NCBI GenBank assembly: GCA_964020155.1 | Contig: OZ026548.1 | Span: forward strand, 4,437,397-4,501,396 | Length of the DNA: 64,000 nucleotides | Direction: 5' to 3' | Source of the DNA: Chondrilla cf. caribensis | Taxonomy: Eukaryota > Porifera > Demospongiae > Chondrillida > Chondrillidae | In this document: one piece after another, positions 24,419-36,922 of the stretch | Numbering within the stretch: position 1 is the first letter of the stretch | Layout of the letters: every line of letters starts with the position of its first letter | The notes under the pieces: model-generated | Database searches by the model: none | The model's input: only the letters and a program-made list of their open reading frames with translations | Told to the model about the DNA's origin: nothing | Position numbers and translations under genes: made by a program

Positions 24419-26266
24419 TCAGTGTGGGCGTAATTCTGTACGAACAAAGTTAACAGCATTTTCAAACTGACCAACAAACGAGCACAGATTCCTAATTGTC
24501 ACAGTACTTGAACGGTCGGCAACAAGTGTGTTGAGCTCAAGCAGCTGAGGAGGTGACAATGACACTGCATTCCCATATTGGGTGGTGAGACGTTGTACCA
24601 TCGTGTGAACAAATATGGCTGGAGAAAAAATATCAGCCATATTAGGCAAATAGTCAGTGAGACCAAGGAATCTTGCAATATTATAAACTATAGGTAGGGC
24701 GGCCATGAAAATGGCCAACAAAGAAACTACAGAAGAATTCACACATCTGTGGATTTGCGTCTTGCTTTCAATCTTCAGTGCTGATCTTTGCATCTCCAGA
24801 ATCTCTCTGTCTGTTGAGAGATCCAGCGAGCAGGTAGCAACTGCAAACAAGAAGCTCATTTTGAACTTGCGGTCCAGCTCAGCCGCAGGAGTGTAATTTC
24901 TGAGTACATAATTCAACGTGCTGGCTATAACTGCACCTCTGATGAGAGATCGATCACTCACATCACACTGATGGGTGCACACTTCAAACCATTTGTACTT
25001 TGCACCAGCTGTGGTCTGACACAGGCGAGCCACCATGGTTGGGAAATGACCACGACAATAGATAGGGATGGTCTCTGCTTTCACAACCTCTTCACACACA
25101 TCCTTGTCTTGGATCTTACCAGATTCCACCGCATGAGTACACCCGCATAGAGAATATAAGACCTTTCGCAATTTCTTAGTCTGTTCATGGGCTTTTCCAC
25201 ACAATTCCAGTGGTTCTGGGAGAAACTCTAGCCACCATCGCCTGTTTTCAATACAAAGGAACCGAGAAGAGAGCTGGTGCTTCTGGACTCGATCCAAAAA
25301 ACGATAATTGCGAATACATACTGACTCAGTAAGCCTTCCTCGATAGAAAGCTTCACTATATTCACAAGCGAGTGCGTAGTCGCGATCATTTCTTCTCTTC
25401 TTCAAGATTACATCAGTATGAAAATCGTTGTATTGTAGCCACCTTGATGCCTTTTCCACAATGTTCATCCCTTCCGATGAATCCTCAGGATTAGTATTAA
25501 TACCTACATCCCTGTGCACATTGAATCTCTTGGTGAAGTCATTCCCACACAGGATGGCCACATGGGTGAGCTGGTCTTGGCGGATTCCAAGGCTCCGCGA
25601 CAACAGTCTCCTGTCCGTATATCTGCAGATGAGGGAATCGGGTTCCGGATTAATCATGCCATCGTTGAATCCTTCCATGCCAAAGAGTTCCAGAGGTATA
25701 AGTCTACAAGTGTGGCTCACTCCAAAGTCAGAATCATTCGATAAAACCCCGAAGGCTTTCTTCTCCTCGAAGTGGGATATGATCCAGTGGTCTGCTTCCG
25801 TAGGGGATATTACTAGCTCTTCTCCTCTGTCGAGCAATATCTGTCCGCAAACCTTAACTGCAAGGGGATGACATAAAATGTCCGGTTTCCTCCCGATAGA
25901 ATCATATTTGCTCCAGTTTTTGACTCTCTGGAGTTTCTGGCGTTGTCTTTTGTTCTTTTCCTCCAATTTCCGATGAAAGTCGTCTTCGTCGGCTCCAAAA
26001 GAAGCATCGTTAACGAAGATAACCTTAATCCCGAGGTGGTTCAATGCTGTAATGAAATTATTGAACTGCTGAGCTAATAACTTCAGGTCTCCTCCATAAA
26101 ACCCACAAACGTCAGGAAGGGAATGAAGTAAGTTCTCGTCGAGTTGTAAGACCAAGTTTGGTAAGTCACAGATAAGAACGACGTTCTCCTCCTTAGCTAA
26201 GTCCACCTGTTCAGTGGCTCGATCTCTGTGTTGAAGAATATAGGACAACAGTCCAAATACTCCCAT
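24419..26266 (-). CDS. XPG-fold FAM120/Asteroid-like protein, copy B
   Basis: Intronless, 615 residues from an ATG (MGVFGLLSYI), closely similar to copy A over its full length. The key acidic positions are kept: VVLICDLPN, IKVIFVNDASFG, TEADHWI and LSNDSDFG. One Asp of the LSDDSDFG motif of copy A is Asn here. H3TH-like segment LGIRQDQLTHVAILCGND; C-terminal hydrophobic helix SLLAIFMAALPIV. Family knowledge: FAM120 members act in RNA binding and coactivation and Asteroid in signalling, so a nuclease role is only possible. The intact frames of both tandem copies after visible divergence suggest both are under selection. A 36-bp perfect palindrome lies about 190 bp upstream. Confidence 0.85.
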   Translation of the reverse strand: MGVFGLLSYILQHRDRATEQVDLAKEENVVLICDLPNLVLQLDENLLHSLPDVCGFYGGDLKLLAQQFNNFITALNHLGIKVIFVNDASFGADEDDFHRKLEEKNKRQRQKLQRVKNWSKYDSIGRKPDILCHPLAVKVCGQILLDRGEELVISPTEADHWIISHFEEKKAFGVLSNDSDFGVSHTCRLIPLELFGMEGFNDGMINPEPDSLICRYTDRRLLSRSLGIRQDQLTHVAILCGNDFTKRFNVHRDVGINTNPEDSSEGMNIVEKASRWLQYNDFHTDVILKKRRNDRDYALACEYSEAFYRGRLTESVCIRNYRFLDRVQKHQLSSRFLCIENRRWWLEFLPEPLELCGKAHEQTKKLRKVLYSLCGCTHAVESGKIQDKDVCEEVVKAETIPIYCRGHFPTMVARLCQTTAGAKYKWFEVCTHQCDVSDRSLIRGAVIASTLNYVLRNYTPAAELDRKFKMSFLFAVATCSLDLSTDREILEMQRSALKIESKTQIHRCVNSSVVSLLAIFMAALPIVYNIARFLGLTDYLPNMADIFSPAIFVHTMVQRLTTQYGNAVSLSPPQLLELNTLVADRSSTVTIRNLCSFVGQFENAVNFVRTELRPH

Positions 26267-26454
26267 CGCAAAATGAAACTACTAGATCTTAGCATAGGCC
26301 TTATCTTAGCAACTCAACCTCCAACTTCTGCATGTACGTATATCATCCCGCATACCATGGTGACCAAAAGCTCCGAGCGTTTAATAGTGCCTCGGGCGCT
26401 TACACTTCAAGTGTAAGTATTGAACGTGTATAATACGTTATATTATGTATAACC

Positions 26455-26490
26455 ATAGACACTCTAAACTACGTAGTTTAGAGTGTCTAT
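26455..26490. repeat. 36-bp perfect palindrome
   Basis: Two 18-nt arms with no spacer, centred on TACGTA at 26472/26473; arm 5'-ATAGACACTCTAAACTAC. It can extrude as a perfect hairpin. It is upstream of FAM120-like copy B. Confidence 0.9.
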
Positions 26491-26644
26491 ATATGGTATA
26501 ACTAGTTGTGAACAAAGTTTAGAACCTCGAGCTCGCAAATGCTTGGATTTTATATTGACGTAGTTCAGTGACATCATCTAAAAATGTCTTCCAAAATGGA
26601 TGTCATGATGGCCGACCATTTGGTGTCCCGAACGACGGATTGGC

Positions 26645-26750
26645 GAACCCTACACACTCACACACAACACTCACAGCACACTACACACAACACTCTACAT
26701 ACACACACACTACACACAACACTCTACACACTCACAGCACACTACACAAA
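26645..26750. repeat. short block of ACACTCACAGCACACTACAC satellite
   Basis: The same word set as the long arrays at 29708-30290 and 34430-35185, here truncated and abutting the left end of the segmental duplication at 26752. Confidence 0.85.
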
Positions 26751-28404
26751 TGGGTGACCTTTTTATTTTTTTTATTTTTAACTCAAGGCCATAAACCACC
26801 CATAACCAATGTACTGTATGTTGTATGCATCATTATACAATCACTACGTGTACCACACAAATGGGGAGCACTATATATAGACGACAATGCAGGAATGATT
26901 GACAACAATATTATGTATAGACTAGTGGTAGCTACTAATAAGTGATTATTATCCGCTGATTGGGTACTCTAAAATTAATTTTTAGGGGTTGCTTGAAAAA
27001 GATGCCCTATTTTGAAATTCCAAGAATTAGAAATTGGTCTGGAATTCGGGCATAACGGGTATGCCAAACGTAATAACCTCAAAGCCCAAAAAGAGATGCC
27101 TAAGTAGTTCCAGTGTGTGTGGGGGGGGGGGATACTTGTTGGTTTGGAGAGTTTGGTGTAATAGGATCAGACTTTGACCCACGTAACTACCTTTCAATGC
27201 ACAAAACATAATTAACACACTAATACACATAATATGAAGTTGTATGCATCAGCATAAATTTATAAAAAATCATTTTAACACACTCACAAAATTAATACAT
27301 ACATACGTCTAAAATAGAGATATTCGTAATAATAATTTTAATAGGTAGGTAGGTGTATTACACACAGCAAGTTCAACTCTGGCGGTCAAGGAGGTCATTG
27401 ACAACAGCTCTTATGTGGTTGTTGTGCTACTTCAACAGCTCCTCGTTCAGGTGGCGATTCGGGAATCCCATGCTCACCAGCCTATCCACGAAGTGAGTGG
27501 GTTCTTTAGGAGGTGCCCACTTTGCCTGTGGAGGTGTGTACTTCTTTGGAAGCTTGAAAGCAGGCGTAGTAGAAGTGTTATCACAACTGTCTCCTTCACA
27601 TTGGATACCTTCCTGTGTGTTCTCTACTGTAGACTCTTGTTCGAGCTCTGGAGTATATTTGTCAGAGTCTCCAACCTGCTGAACGACTTCAACTGAGTCA
27701 AGTATATTTTGGTCAACCAAATCTGTACAGGCATCCTATGGACAAACAAGATGGATGAATATAACATCTGGAGAACATACAGTGAGGCAGACACACACAG
27801 ATAAGTGCTGTAACACACACAGCAGCAAATATGTACATACATACGTACCTGAAAGTCCTCGTCTGATTCACCTTCGAAAGGGGTATTGAGGTCATTCTGT
27901 CCACAAATATTCTGGTTGTTATGAACAGGTTCAAGCCTAATGTCCCCAGCTGGGGAGTCCTGTGGGTGGTGGTGGACGTGGATGTCCTTGACAAAGTTGG
28001 TGAACGTATTGACCAGACCAGTGGCTATGGTGAGAGGCTCCTTGATGGTGGCCTCACCAAGGGTCTTCCTATGAAACTTGAAGTTGCTGGCATCCCTCCT
28101 GGCCTGCTTTGGTGTGGCATTTGGTGAAATACGTGGGCTGGTGTTGTCCGGATTAGGTCCTAGTTGGGGAATAGGCTGGGGTGGTCCATCTGGCGAGGAC
28201 AGCACCGCCCAATGCTGTCTTCTCCACAAATAGTGTTATTCCTGTCGTTGGTCTTGTCCTCGACAGTGTTCTGCTGAGTCTGTCCAGCAGCAGTGAGAGG
28301 AGCATTCGGATCAAAGCACAGTGGAATGATAATAACAAATTCATCACTGGAATCTGTAAACAACAACAACAACAACAGATTTTACATGATGGCCATGCAC
28401 ATCA

Positions 28405-28575
28405 GAGGGTAATCCGACGTCTCTATAATCCAATATTCTCTCTAATCCGACCATTATATGAGGTACAGTCACCATACATAGGTATGGTAAGAGGCACTCC
28501 ATAATTCAACAACCTCCTAATCCAACATTATTCTCAGGTCCCATTGAGTGTCGGATTAGAGAGGTTTCACTGTAT
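28405..28575. mobile_element. MITE-like element, TAATCCGAC family
   Basis: An element with repeated TCTCTAATCCGAC-type blocks ending GAGAGGTTTCACTGTAT. A closely related copy in opposite orientation lies at 40468-40650. It sits in the intron upstream of the LIR exon of pseudogene copy 1 and is absent from copy 2, where the region is deleted. Confidence 0.75.
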
Positions 28576-28913
28576 AAGTGAGTCTGTTCTATGTACTGTA
28601 GCAAACAAAGTCCCAGGTGAGGCACAGCAGAGGGGATGTGTGCTCAGAACAGGACAGGTTGGAGGGAAGCCATCAGTCACCCTCTCACTAACCTCGAAGT
28701 TCCCTGCTGGTTGCAGGCTCTGCAGTGGTGGCTCTAGACTTCTGAACTCTGGCTCATCATCAAAATTCCCATTATAATGTGTTGACAAGGGCTTTGGGAG
28801 ATGTCCATGAACTACAACTGCAAGAGTAGATAAAGAATTAGACAATGCACATTGAAGTGCAAGTTGCACTTGCAATTGATGTGACTACACAATGGTACAT
28901 ATGTACACATGAG

Positions 28914-29098
<185 letters not shown>

Positions 29099-29707
29099 TG
29101 ACTCTTACATAAACTTTCATCAAGTTTAAGTTTTGCATCTTTCAAAGTTTCAAAAGGATCCTTTTTCCATACTTCAAGTACGTACCTTCTCTATGGACCA
29201 GTCTATTGTGAAAGAAGTCATGTGACAGTCACATGATATATAGCAAATAGCGGACATATTCTCCTCACCACAATGGACCAGCAGCAACTCAGCTGCAAAT
29301 GAACGGAGCTTGATCTCTCCACATTTAGGCACAGACATGGATAGCAAAGCCCACACGTCTATGGGTACCGTCAGTTTGCCTTCAACTCCTTCACAAGCTC
29401 CTCCTTCATCTCATGCAATCCTTCTGGGTGCCGCATCGTGTAGGTCTGGCACGCACAAATACAGATAAATGGATTCATTCCTAGATGACAAGACACATTC
29501 CCACAACACCGAGTACACTAGCTGGTAGAATAACGGTCTCCACACAAAATGGAGCAAACCCAATTCTCGCCATTCAAATATGAGGATCAGACGTACCCTT
29601 GCCCTGAAGGAGAGGTCATTGTCTGTTTCCATTTCTGATTTTTCTGTTGGCTACAAATGAGAATTGGGATAGAAAAAATGTCAAAAATTGCAAGGTACAA
29701 GTAAGTT

Positions 29708-30290
29708 CACCACACACAACACTCACAGCACACTGCACACAGCACTCTACACACACACACAACACTCACAGCACACTGCACACAACACTCTACATACACA
29801 CACACTCACACAACACTCTACACACTCACACACAACACTCACAGCACACTACACACAACAATCTACATACACACACACACATACAGCACTATACATACAT
29901 ACACACTCACACACAGCACTCTACACACTCACAGCACACTACACACAACCTCACACACAGCACTCTACACACTCACACACAACACTCACAGCACACTACA
30001 CACAACACTCTACATACACACACACACTACACACTAACACACAACACACTACACACAACACTCTACATACGTACACACACACTCACATACAGCACTATAC
30101 ATACATACACACTCACACACAGCACTCTACACACTCACACACAACACTCACAGCACACTACACACAACCTCACACACAGCACTCTACACACACACACAGT
30201 CACTCACAGCACACTACACTCACACAGCACTCTACACATTCACACACAGCACTCTATACACACACAGCACTCTACACATTCACTCACTAC
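29708..30290. repeat. ACACTCACAGCACACTACACACAACACTCTACA satellite, unit 1
   Basis: A higher-order jumble of short CA-rich words (CACTCACAGCACACTACA, ACAACACTCTACATAC, CACACACAGC) filling the intron after the third ankyrin exon. The matching intron of unit 2 carries a longer version (34430-35185). Confidence 0.92.
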
Positions 30291-30567
30291 AAACACCATC
30301 TTGGGCTCTGGTAGTTTTATTATCACAAATTGACCAGAATCTGATGCCAAATCACATGGAGTCTTTCCCAAAGTGTTCTTCCTCAACAATGGAGACCCAT
30401 AAGCCAAGAGAAGCTGGGTGTTGGCGTTAGAAGAGAGGATAATAAGCACATGTGCATGGTGCATACAGAATCTCTTGATACATTTATGTATGTACATGTA
30501 CGTACATACGTAGGTATACACAATATACATTATATACATACAAAGCACACCACGTACGCACCAATGT

Positions 30568-30738
30568 ACAGTTGAACCTCCTTAACGTGATACTCTATGG
30601 ACAATTCCACAATTCCATGCTAAAAACATTTCCTGTTGACAGTACTTAGATAATGCACGTGTACATCAGCTGAAAATGTAGAGACTTAACAATAATCTTA
30701 TGCTGTAGAGATGTTGTGTTAATAAGGTTCCACTGCAC
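30568..30738. mobile_element. MITE-like element, ACAGTTGAACCTCCTTAA family
   Basis: Begins ACAGTTGAACCTCCTTAA and ends TTAATAAGGTTCCACTG, giving imperfect terminal inverted repeats. The same element is present at 35455-35625 in segmental unit 2, so it was inserted before the duplication. Confidence 0.7.
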
Positions 30739-30876
30739 ATAAATTGTACAATACATTACATACATACATTCATACATATGTTGGTACAGGTACACACTTA
30801 CTTCAACACATCCAAGTAGACCAGACTGAGCAGCCTGATGTAATGGTGTATTCTCATCCTACACAGCACTGAAACG

Positions 30877-30879
30877 TGT

Positions 30880-30948
<69 letters not shown>

Positions 30949-31033
30949 ACAAACACACACGCACGCACACACACACACACGCACGCACGCAAACACACAC
31001 GCACACACCACCACCACCACCACCATCACCACC
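30877..31033. repeat. (CA)n plus (CAC)n microsatellite
   Basis: A CA run with CG interruptions followed by CCA/CAC triplets, ending at the splice donor of the first ankyrin exon. Confidence 0.93.
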
Positions 31034-31891
31034 ACACCTTGTCCAACAGACACACAGACGGATGATAAACATAACTCTTGTCCAGTCCATTTCTCCTCTC
31101 GCGGTCCGAACCATTGATAAACGGTAGTTGATATCCTTTCTTCACAGGCTGGTCTAAGAGCATTTGGAGGAGTTCCTTTCTCTTTTTGTCTGTTCTCTGA
31201 CTCGAACGAGAAGAAGCACACGCTACATGAAAGGCTGTCTGACCATTGGCGTTAGTTACGAAAGGGTCACCGCCAAATCGAAGGCATTCGTTCAGGAAAA
31301 GTTTGTGCTCGAACCTGACAGCGTATATCAGAGGCGTGTCATTGGAAGGACTGGGTCCCATGTGTTTATTGGGATTAAAGTTCTTCTGTAAGTGGGCTGA
31401 CATATCGGATTCCGAAGACTGCATTTTCCGAAGGATCTCTTCTTCTCCAGGTAATTTCCATTTGGCCCGGATTCATTCTTACTGTTATCTTTCCGTTCTT
31501 CTTCGGTTAGAAAAAACTGAAAGAACTTCGTTTCCACTGCACCCATCTCCAGTACGCACTGATCATTAGAATCTGTCACGAGTCTTTAGGTAACATATTG
31601 TCAAAATGTGTTCTTACACGTAACTGAAACAGTGAATTTATATTATATTTTATATTGGGCAAAAAAGATGGCCGATTTCAAAAGGCCGAGAATTAGAAAT
31701 TCGGCTAGAATTCAAGCGAAACGGCTTCGCCGAACTTTATACCTCCAGCGAAGGTTTTTAAAAACCTAAAGTAGACGTCCAAGTATTTTGAGTGCTGGGG
31801 AAGGCTTCTGCGACTCCACTTTTATCATTTTTATCAAATTGTACACTTAGGGCAACTATAAATAGCGCAGATACTAATAATAAAATAGATA

Positions 31892-32205
31892 GGTCACGGT
31901 AGCCGGCTGGTCAGGTGACACGATTCTAGGCTCCAGGTCGCGGGTTCGAAACCTCCAAAGGACGGGTTTTTTTCTCTGAAAAGAAAGAGCTCACTTCCTG
32001 GTGGTCAGTCGCAATACTCTCTACAAAGAACCGTAGAGGGGAGCTTTGGGACTCGCGGCTGACCTCCCAGCTAGAATAGTGTCTTCTGCATTCGCGGAAT
32101 GACCAAGTACACAGTATCTGTGGAAAGTCCCTATAAAACCGACCATGGGTTTGTTCGACCCCGAGTGGGTGACCTTTTTTTAATTTTTTTTTCAACTCAC
32201 CATAA
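31892..32205. mobile_element. tRNA-derived SINE-like element, unit 1 copy
   Basis: The head has a tRNA-like region with a perfect B-box match (GGTTCGAAACC, 31943-31953) and a weak A-box (TAGCCGGCTGG). A unique body follows (about 31990-32165) and a T-rich tail at 32173-32191. A full second copy is at 36923-37235, and only the tail region is present at 26752-26790. It is not a functional tRNA, because no cloverleaf closes. The element lies exactly at the junctions of the tandem duplication. Confidence 0.65.
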
Positions 32206-34429
32206 ACCACCCATAACCATCATTACAATGTACTGTATGTTGTATGCATCATTATACAATCACTACATGTACCACACAAATGGGGAGCACTATATGTAGG
32301 CAGCATATGTACGACAATGCAGGAATGATTGACAACAATATTATGTATAGACTAGTGGTAGCTACTAATAAGTGATTATTATCACTGATTGGGTACTCTA
32401 AAATTAATTTTTAGGGGTTGCTTGAAAAAGATGCCCTATTTTGAAATTCCAAGAATTAGAAATTGGTCTGGAATCCGGGCATAACGGGTATGCCAAACGT
32501 AATAACCTCGAAGCCCAAAAAGAGATGCCTATAAGTAGTTCCAGTGTGTGTGTGGGGGGGGGGAGGGGGGAAATACTTGTTGGTTTGGAGAGTTTAGTGT
32601 AATAGGATCAGACTTTGACCCACGTAACTACCTTTCAATGCACAAAACATAATTAAACAATGCACTAATACACATAATATGAAGTTGTATGCATCAGCAT
32701 AAATTTATAAAAATCATTTTAACACACTCACAAAATTAATACATACATATGTCTGAAATAGAGATATTCGTAATGATAATTATAATATGCAGTGTGTGTG
32801 TGTTTGGGTGTGGGTGCTAAACTATGAAACATTTCATTATTATTGTGGGTAGGTAGGTGTATTACACACAGCAAGTTCAACTCTGGCGGTCAAGGAGGTC
32901 ATTGACAACAGCTCTTATGTGGTTGTTGTGCTTCTTCAACAGCTCCTCGTTCAGGTGGCAATTCGGGAATCCCATGCTCACCAGCCTATCCACGAAGTTA
33001 GTGGGTTCTTAAGGTGGTGCTCACTTTGCCTGTGGAGGTGTGTACTTCTTTGGAAGCTTGAAAGCAGGTGTGGTAGAAGTGTTATCACAATTGTCTCCTT
33101 CACATTGGATACCTTCCTGTGTGTTCTCTACTGTAGACTATTGTTCGAGCTCTGGAGTATATTTGTCGGAGTCTCCAACCTGCTGAACGACTTCAACTGA
33201 GTCAAGTATATTTTGGTCAACCAAATCTGTACAGGCATCCTATGGACAAACAAGATGGATGAATATAACATCTGGAGAACATACAGTGAGGCAGACACAC
33301 ACAGACAAGTGCTGTAACACACACAGCAGCAAATATGTACATACATACATACATACGTACCTGAAAGTCCTCGTCTGATCCACCTTCGAAAGGGGTGTTG
33401 AGGTCATTCTGTCCACAAATATTCCGGTTGTTATGAACAGGTTCAAGCCTAATGTCCCCAGCTGGGGAGTCCTGTGGGCGGTGGTGGACGTGGATGTCCT
33501 TGACAAAGTTGGTGAACGTATTGACCAGACCAGTGGCTATGGTGAGAGGCTCCTTGATGGTGGCCTCACCAAGGGTCTTCCTATGAAACTTGAAGTTGCT
33601 GGCATCCCTCCTGGCCTGCTTCGGTGTGGCATTTGGCGAAATACGTGGGCTGGTGTTGTCCGGATTAGGTCCTAGTTGGGGAATAGGCTGGGGTGGTCCA
33701 TCTGGCGAGGACAGCACCTCCCAGTCTGGGAGCCCCCCAATGCTGTCTTCTCCACAAATAGTGTTATTCCTGTTGTTGGTCCTGTCCTCGACAGTGTTCT
33801 GCTGAGTCTGTCTGTGTGTGACTCTTACATAAACTTTCATCAAGTTTAAGTTTTGCATCTTTCAAAGTTTCAAAAGGATCCTTTTTCCATACTTCAAGTA
33901 CGTACCTTCTCTATGGACCAGTCTATTGTGAAAGAAGTCATGTGACAGTCACATGATATATAGCAAATAGTGGACATATTCTCCTCACCACAATGGACCA
34001 GCAGCAACTCAGCTGCAAATGAACGGAGCTTGATCTCTCCACATTTAGGCACAGACATGGATAGCAAAGCCCGCACGTCTGTGGGTACCGTCAGTTTTGC
34101 CTTCAACTCCTTCACAAGCTCCTCCTTCATCTCATGCAATCCTTCTGGGTGCTGCATTGTGTAGGTCTGGCACGCACAAATACAGATAAATGGATTCATT
34201 CCTAGATGACAAGACATTCCCACAACACCGAGTACACTAGCTGGTAGAATAACGGTATCCACACAAAATGGAGCAAACCCAATTCTCGCCATTCAAATAT
34301 GAGGATCAGACGTACCCTTGCCCTGAAGGAGAGGTCATTGTCTGTTTCCATTTCTGATTTTTCTGTTGGCTACAAATGAGAATTGGGATAGAAAAAATGT
34401 CAAAAATTGCAAGTTACAAGTAAGTTCAC

Positions 34430-35185
34430 CACACACAACACTCACAGCACACTACAAACAACACTCTACATACACACACTCACACACAACACTCACAGCA
34501 CACTACACACAACACTCTACATACACACACTCACACAACACTACACACTCACACACAACACTCACAGCACACTACACACAACACTCTACATACACACACA
34601 CACAACACTACACACTCACACACAACACTCACAGCACACTACACACAACACTCTACATACACACACACACACACACACAGCACTCTACATACATACACAC
34701 TCACACACAGCACTCTACACACTCACACACAACACTCACAGCACACTACACACAACCTCACACACAGCACTCTACACACTCACACACAACCCTCATAGCA
34801 CACTACACACTCACACACAACACTCACAGCACACTACACACAACACTCTACATACACACACACTCACACACAGCACTCTACACACTCACACACAACACTC
34901 ACAGCACACTACACACAACACTCTACATACACACACACACACTACACACAACACTCTACACACTAACACACAACACACTACACACAACACTACATACACA
35001 CACACTCACACACAGCACTATACATACATACACACTCACACACAGCACTCACAGCACACTACACACAACCTCACACACAGCACTCTACACACTCACAGCA
35101 CACTACACTCACAAAGCACTCTACACACTCACACACAGTCACTCACAGCACACTACACACAGCACTCTACACATTCACTCACTAC
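34430..35185. repeat. ACACTCACAGCACACTACACACAACACTCTACA satellite, unit 2
   Basis: The counterpart of 29708-30290, expanded by about 170 bp. Open frames across it on the plus strand reach 319 residues but are composed only of repeat. Confidence 0.92.
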
Positions 35186-35454
35186 AAACACCATCTTGGG
35201 CTCTGGTAGTTTTATTATCACAAATTGACCAGAATCTGATGCCAAATCACATGGAGTCTTTCCCAAAGTGTTCTTCCTCAACAATGGAGACCCATAAGCC
35301 AAGAGAAGCTGGGTGTTGGCGTTAGAAGAGAGGATAATAAGCACATGTGCATGGTGCACACAGAATCTCTAAATACATACACGTATGTATGTACATGTGC
35401 GTACGTACATATGTAGGTATACACAATATACATACACCACGTACGCACCAATGT

Positions 35455-35625
35455 ACAGTTGAACCTCCTTAACGTGATACTCTATGGGCAATTCCACAAT
35501 TCCATGCTAAAAGCATTTCCTGTTGACAGTACTTAGATAATGCACGTGTACATCAGCTGAAAATGTAGAGACTTAACAATAATCTTATGCTGTAGAGATG
35601 TTGTGTTAATAAGGTTCCACTGCAC
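35455..35625. mobile_element. MITE-like element, ACAGTTGAACCTCCTTAA family, unit 2 copy
   Basis: Near-identical to 30568-30738 in the matching position of the duplication. Confidence 0.7.
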
Positions 35626-35767
35626 ATAAATTGTACAATACATTACATACATACATTCATACATACGTTGGTACAGGTACACACTTACTTCAACACATCC
35701 AAGTAGACCAGACTGAGCAGCCAGATGTAATGGTACATTCTCATCCTACACAGCATTGAAACGTGTG

Positions 35768-35809
<42 letters not shown>

Positions 35810-35826
35810 ACACACAAACACACACA

Positions 35827-35879
<53 letters not shown>

Positions 35880-35890
35880 ACACACACACA

Positions 35891-35942
<52 letters not shown>

Positions 35943-35953
35943 ACACACACACA

Positions 35954-36003
<50 letters not shown>

Positions 36004-36085
36004 TACACACACATACACACACACACCACGCACACACACACACGCACACACACACACACCACCACCACCACCACCACCACCACAC
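35768..36085. repeat. (CA)n / (CAC)n compound microsatellite
   Basis: About 300 bp of CA with periodic CACCACACAC and CAAACACA interruptions. It is roughly twice the size of its unit 1 counterpart at 30877-31033. Confidence 0.95.
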
Positions 36086-36922
36086 CTTGTCCAACAGACA
36101 CACAGACGGATGATAAACGTAACTCTTGTCCAGTCCATTTCTCCTCTCGCGGTCCGAACCATTGATAAACGGTAGTTGATATTCTTTCTTCACAGGCTGG
36201 TCTAAGAGCATTTGGAGGAGTTCCTTTCTCTCTTTGTCTGTTCTCTGACTCGAACGAGAAGAAGCACACGCTACATGAAAGGCTGTCTGACCATTGGCGT
36301 TAGTTACGAAAGGGTCACCGCCAAATCGAAAGCATTCGTTCAGGAAAAGTTTGTGCTCGAACCTGCCTATATCAGAGGCGTGTCGTTGGAAGGACTGGGT
36401 CCCATGTGTTTATTAGGATTAAAGTTCTTCTGTAAGTGGGCTGATTCCGAAGACTGCATTTTCCGAAGGATCTCTTCTTCTCCAGGTAATTTCCATTTGG
36501 ACTCCTTCTTACTGTTATCTTTCCGTTCTTCTTCGGTTAGAAAAAACTGAAAGAACTTCGTTTCCACTGCACCCATCTCCAGTACGCACTGATCAATAGA
36601 ATCTGTCACGAGTCTTTAGGTAACATATTGTCAAAATGTGTTCTTACACGTAACTGAAACAGTGAATTTATATTATATTTTATATTGGGCAAAAAAGATG
36701 GCCGATTTCAAAAGGCCGAGAATTAGAAATTCGGCTAGAATTCAAGCGAAACGGCTTCGCCGAACTTTATGTCTCCAGCGAAGGTTTTTACAAACCTATA
36801 GTAGACGTCCAAGTATTTTGAGTGCTGGGGAAGGCTTCTGCGACTCCACTTTTATCATTTTTTATCAAATTGTACACTTAGGGCAACTATAAATAGCGCA
36901 GATACTAATAATAAAATAGATA

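Larger units (their letters stand above)
32877..36576 (-). pseudogene. Ankyrin-LIR-UBA gene, copy 2 (disabled, LIR exon deleted)
   Basis: The paralogue of copy 1 in the second duplication unit. The first exon starts MGAVETKFFQFFLTEEERK and is in frame with the ankyrin region, unlike copy 1. A 4-nt loss near 36365 then creates a TAG just after NDTPLI. The exon equivalent to the stop-containing one of copy 1 is intact here (34166-33906, KELKAKLTVP). A deletion at about 33812 removes the exon before the LIR and the LIR itself, fusing GQTQQNTVED-type sequence to the intron upstream. The last exon has stops at 33138-33140, 33021-33023 and 33009-33011, before an otherwise readable UBA (EELLKKH kept). 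Copies 1 and 2 therefore share no inactivating lesion. Confidence 0.8.

Noticed and set aside
29647..30333. Plus-strand ORFs of 208-319 residues at 29647-30333 and 34366-35325
   Set aside because: Composed only of the CA-word satellite; they overlap introns of the minus-strand pseudogenes.
31892..31970. Functional tRNA gene
   Set aside because: The B-box is perfect but the A-box is weak and no cloverleaf closes. It is repeated with a T-rich tail, so it is called a SINE-like element.
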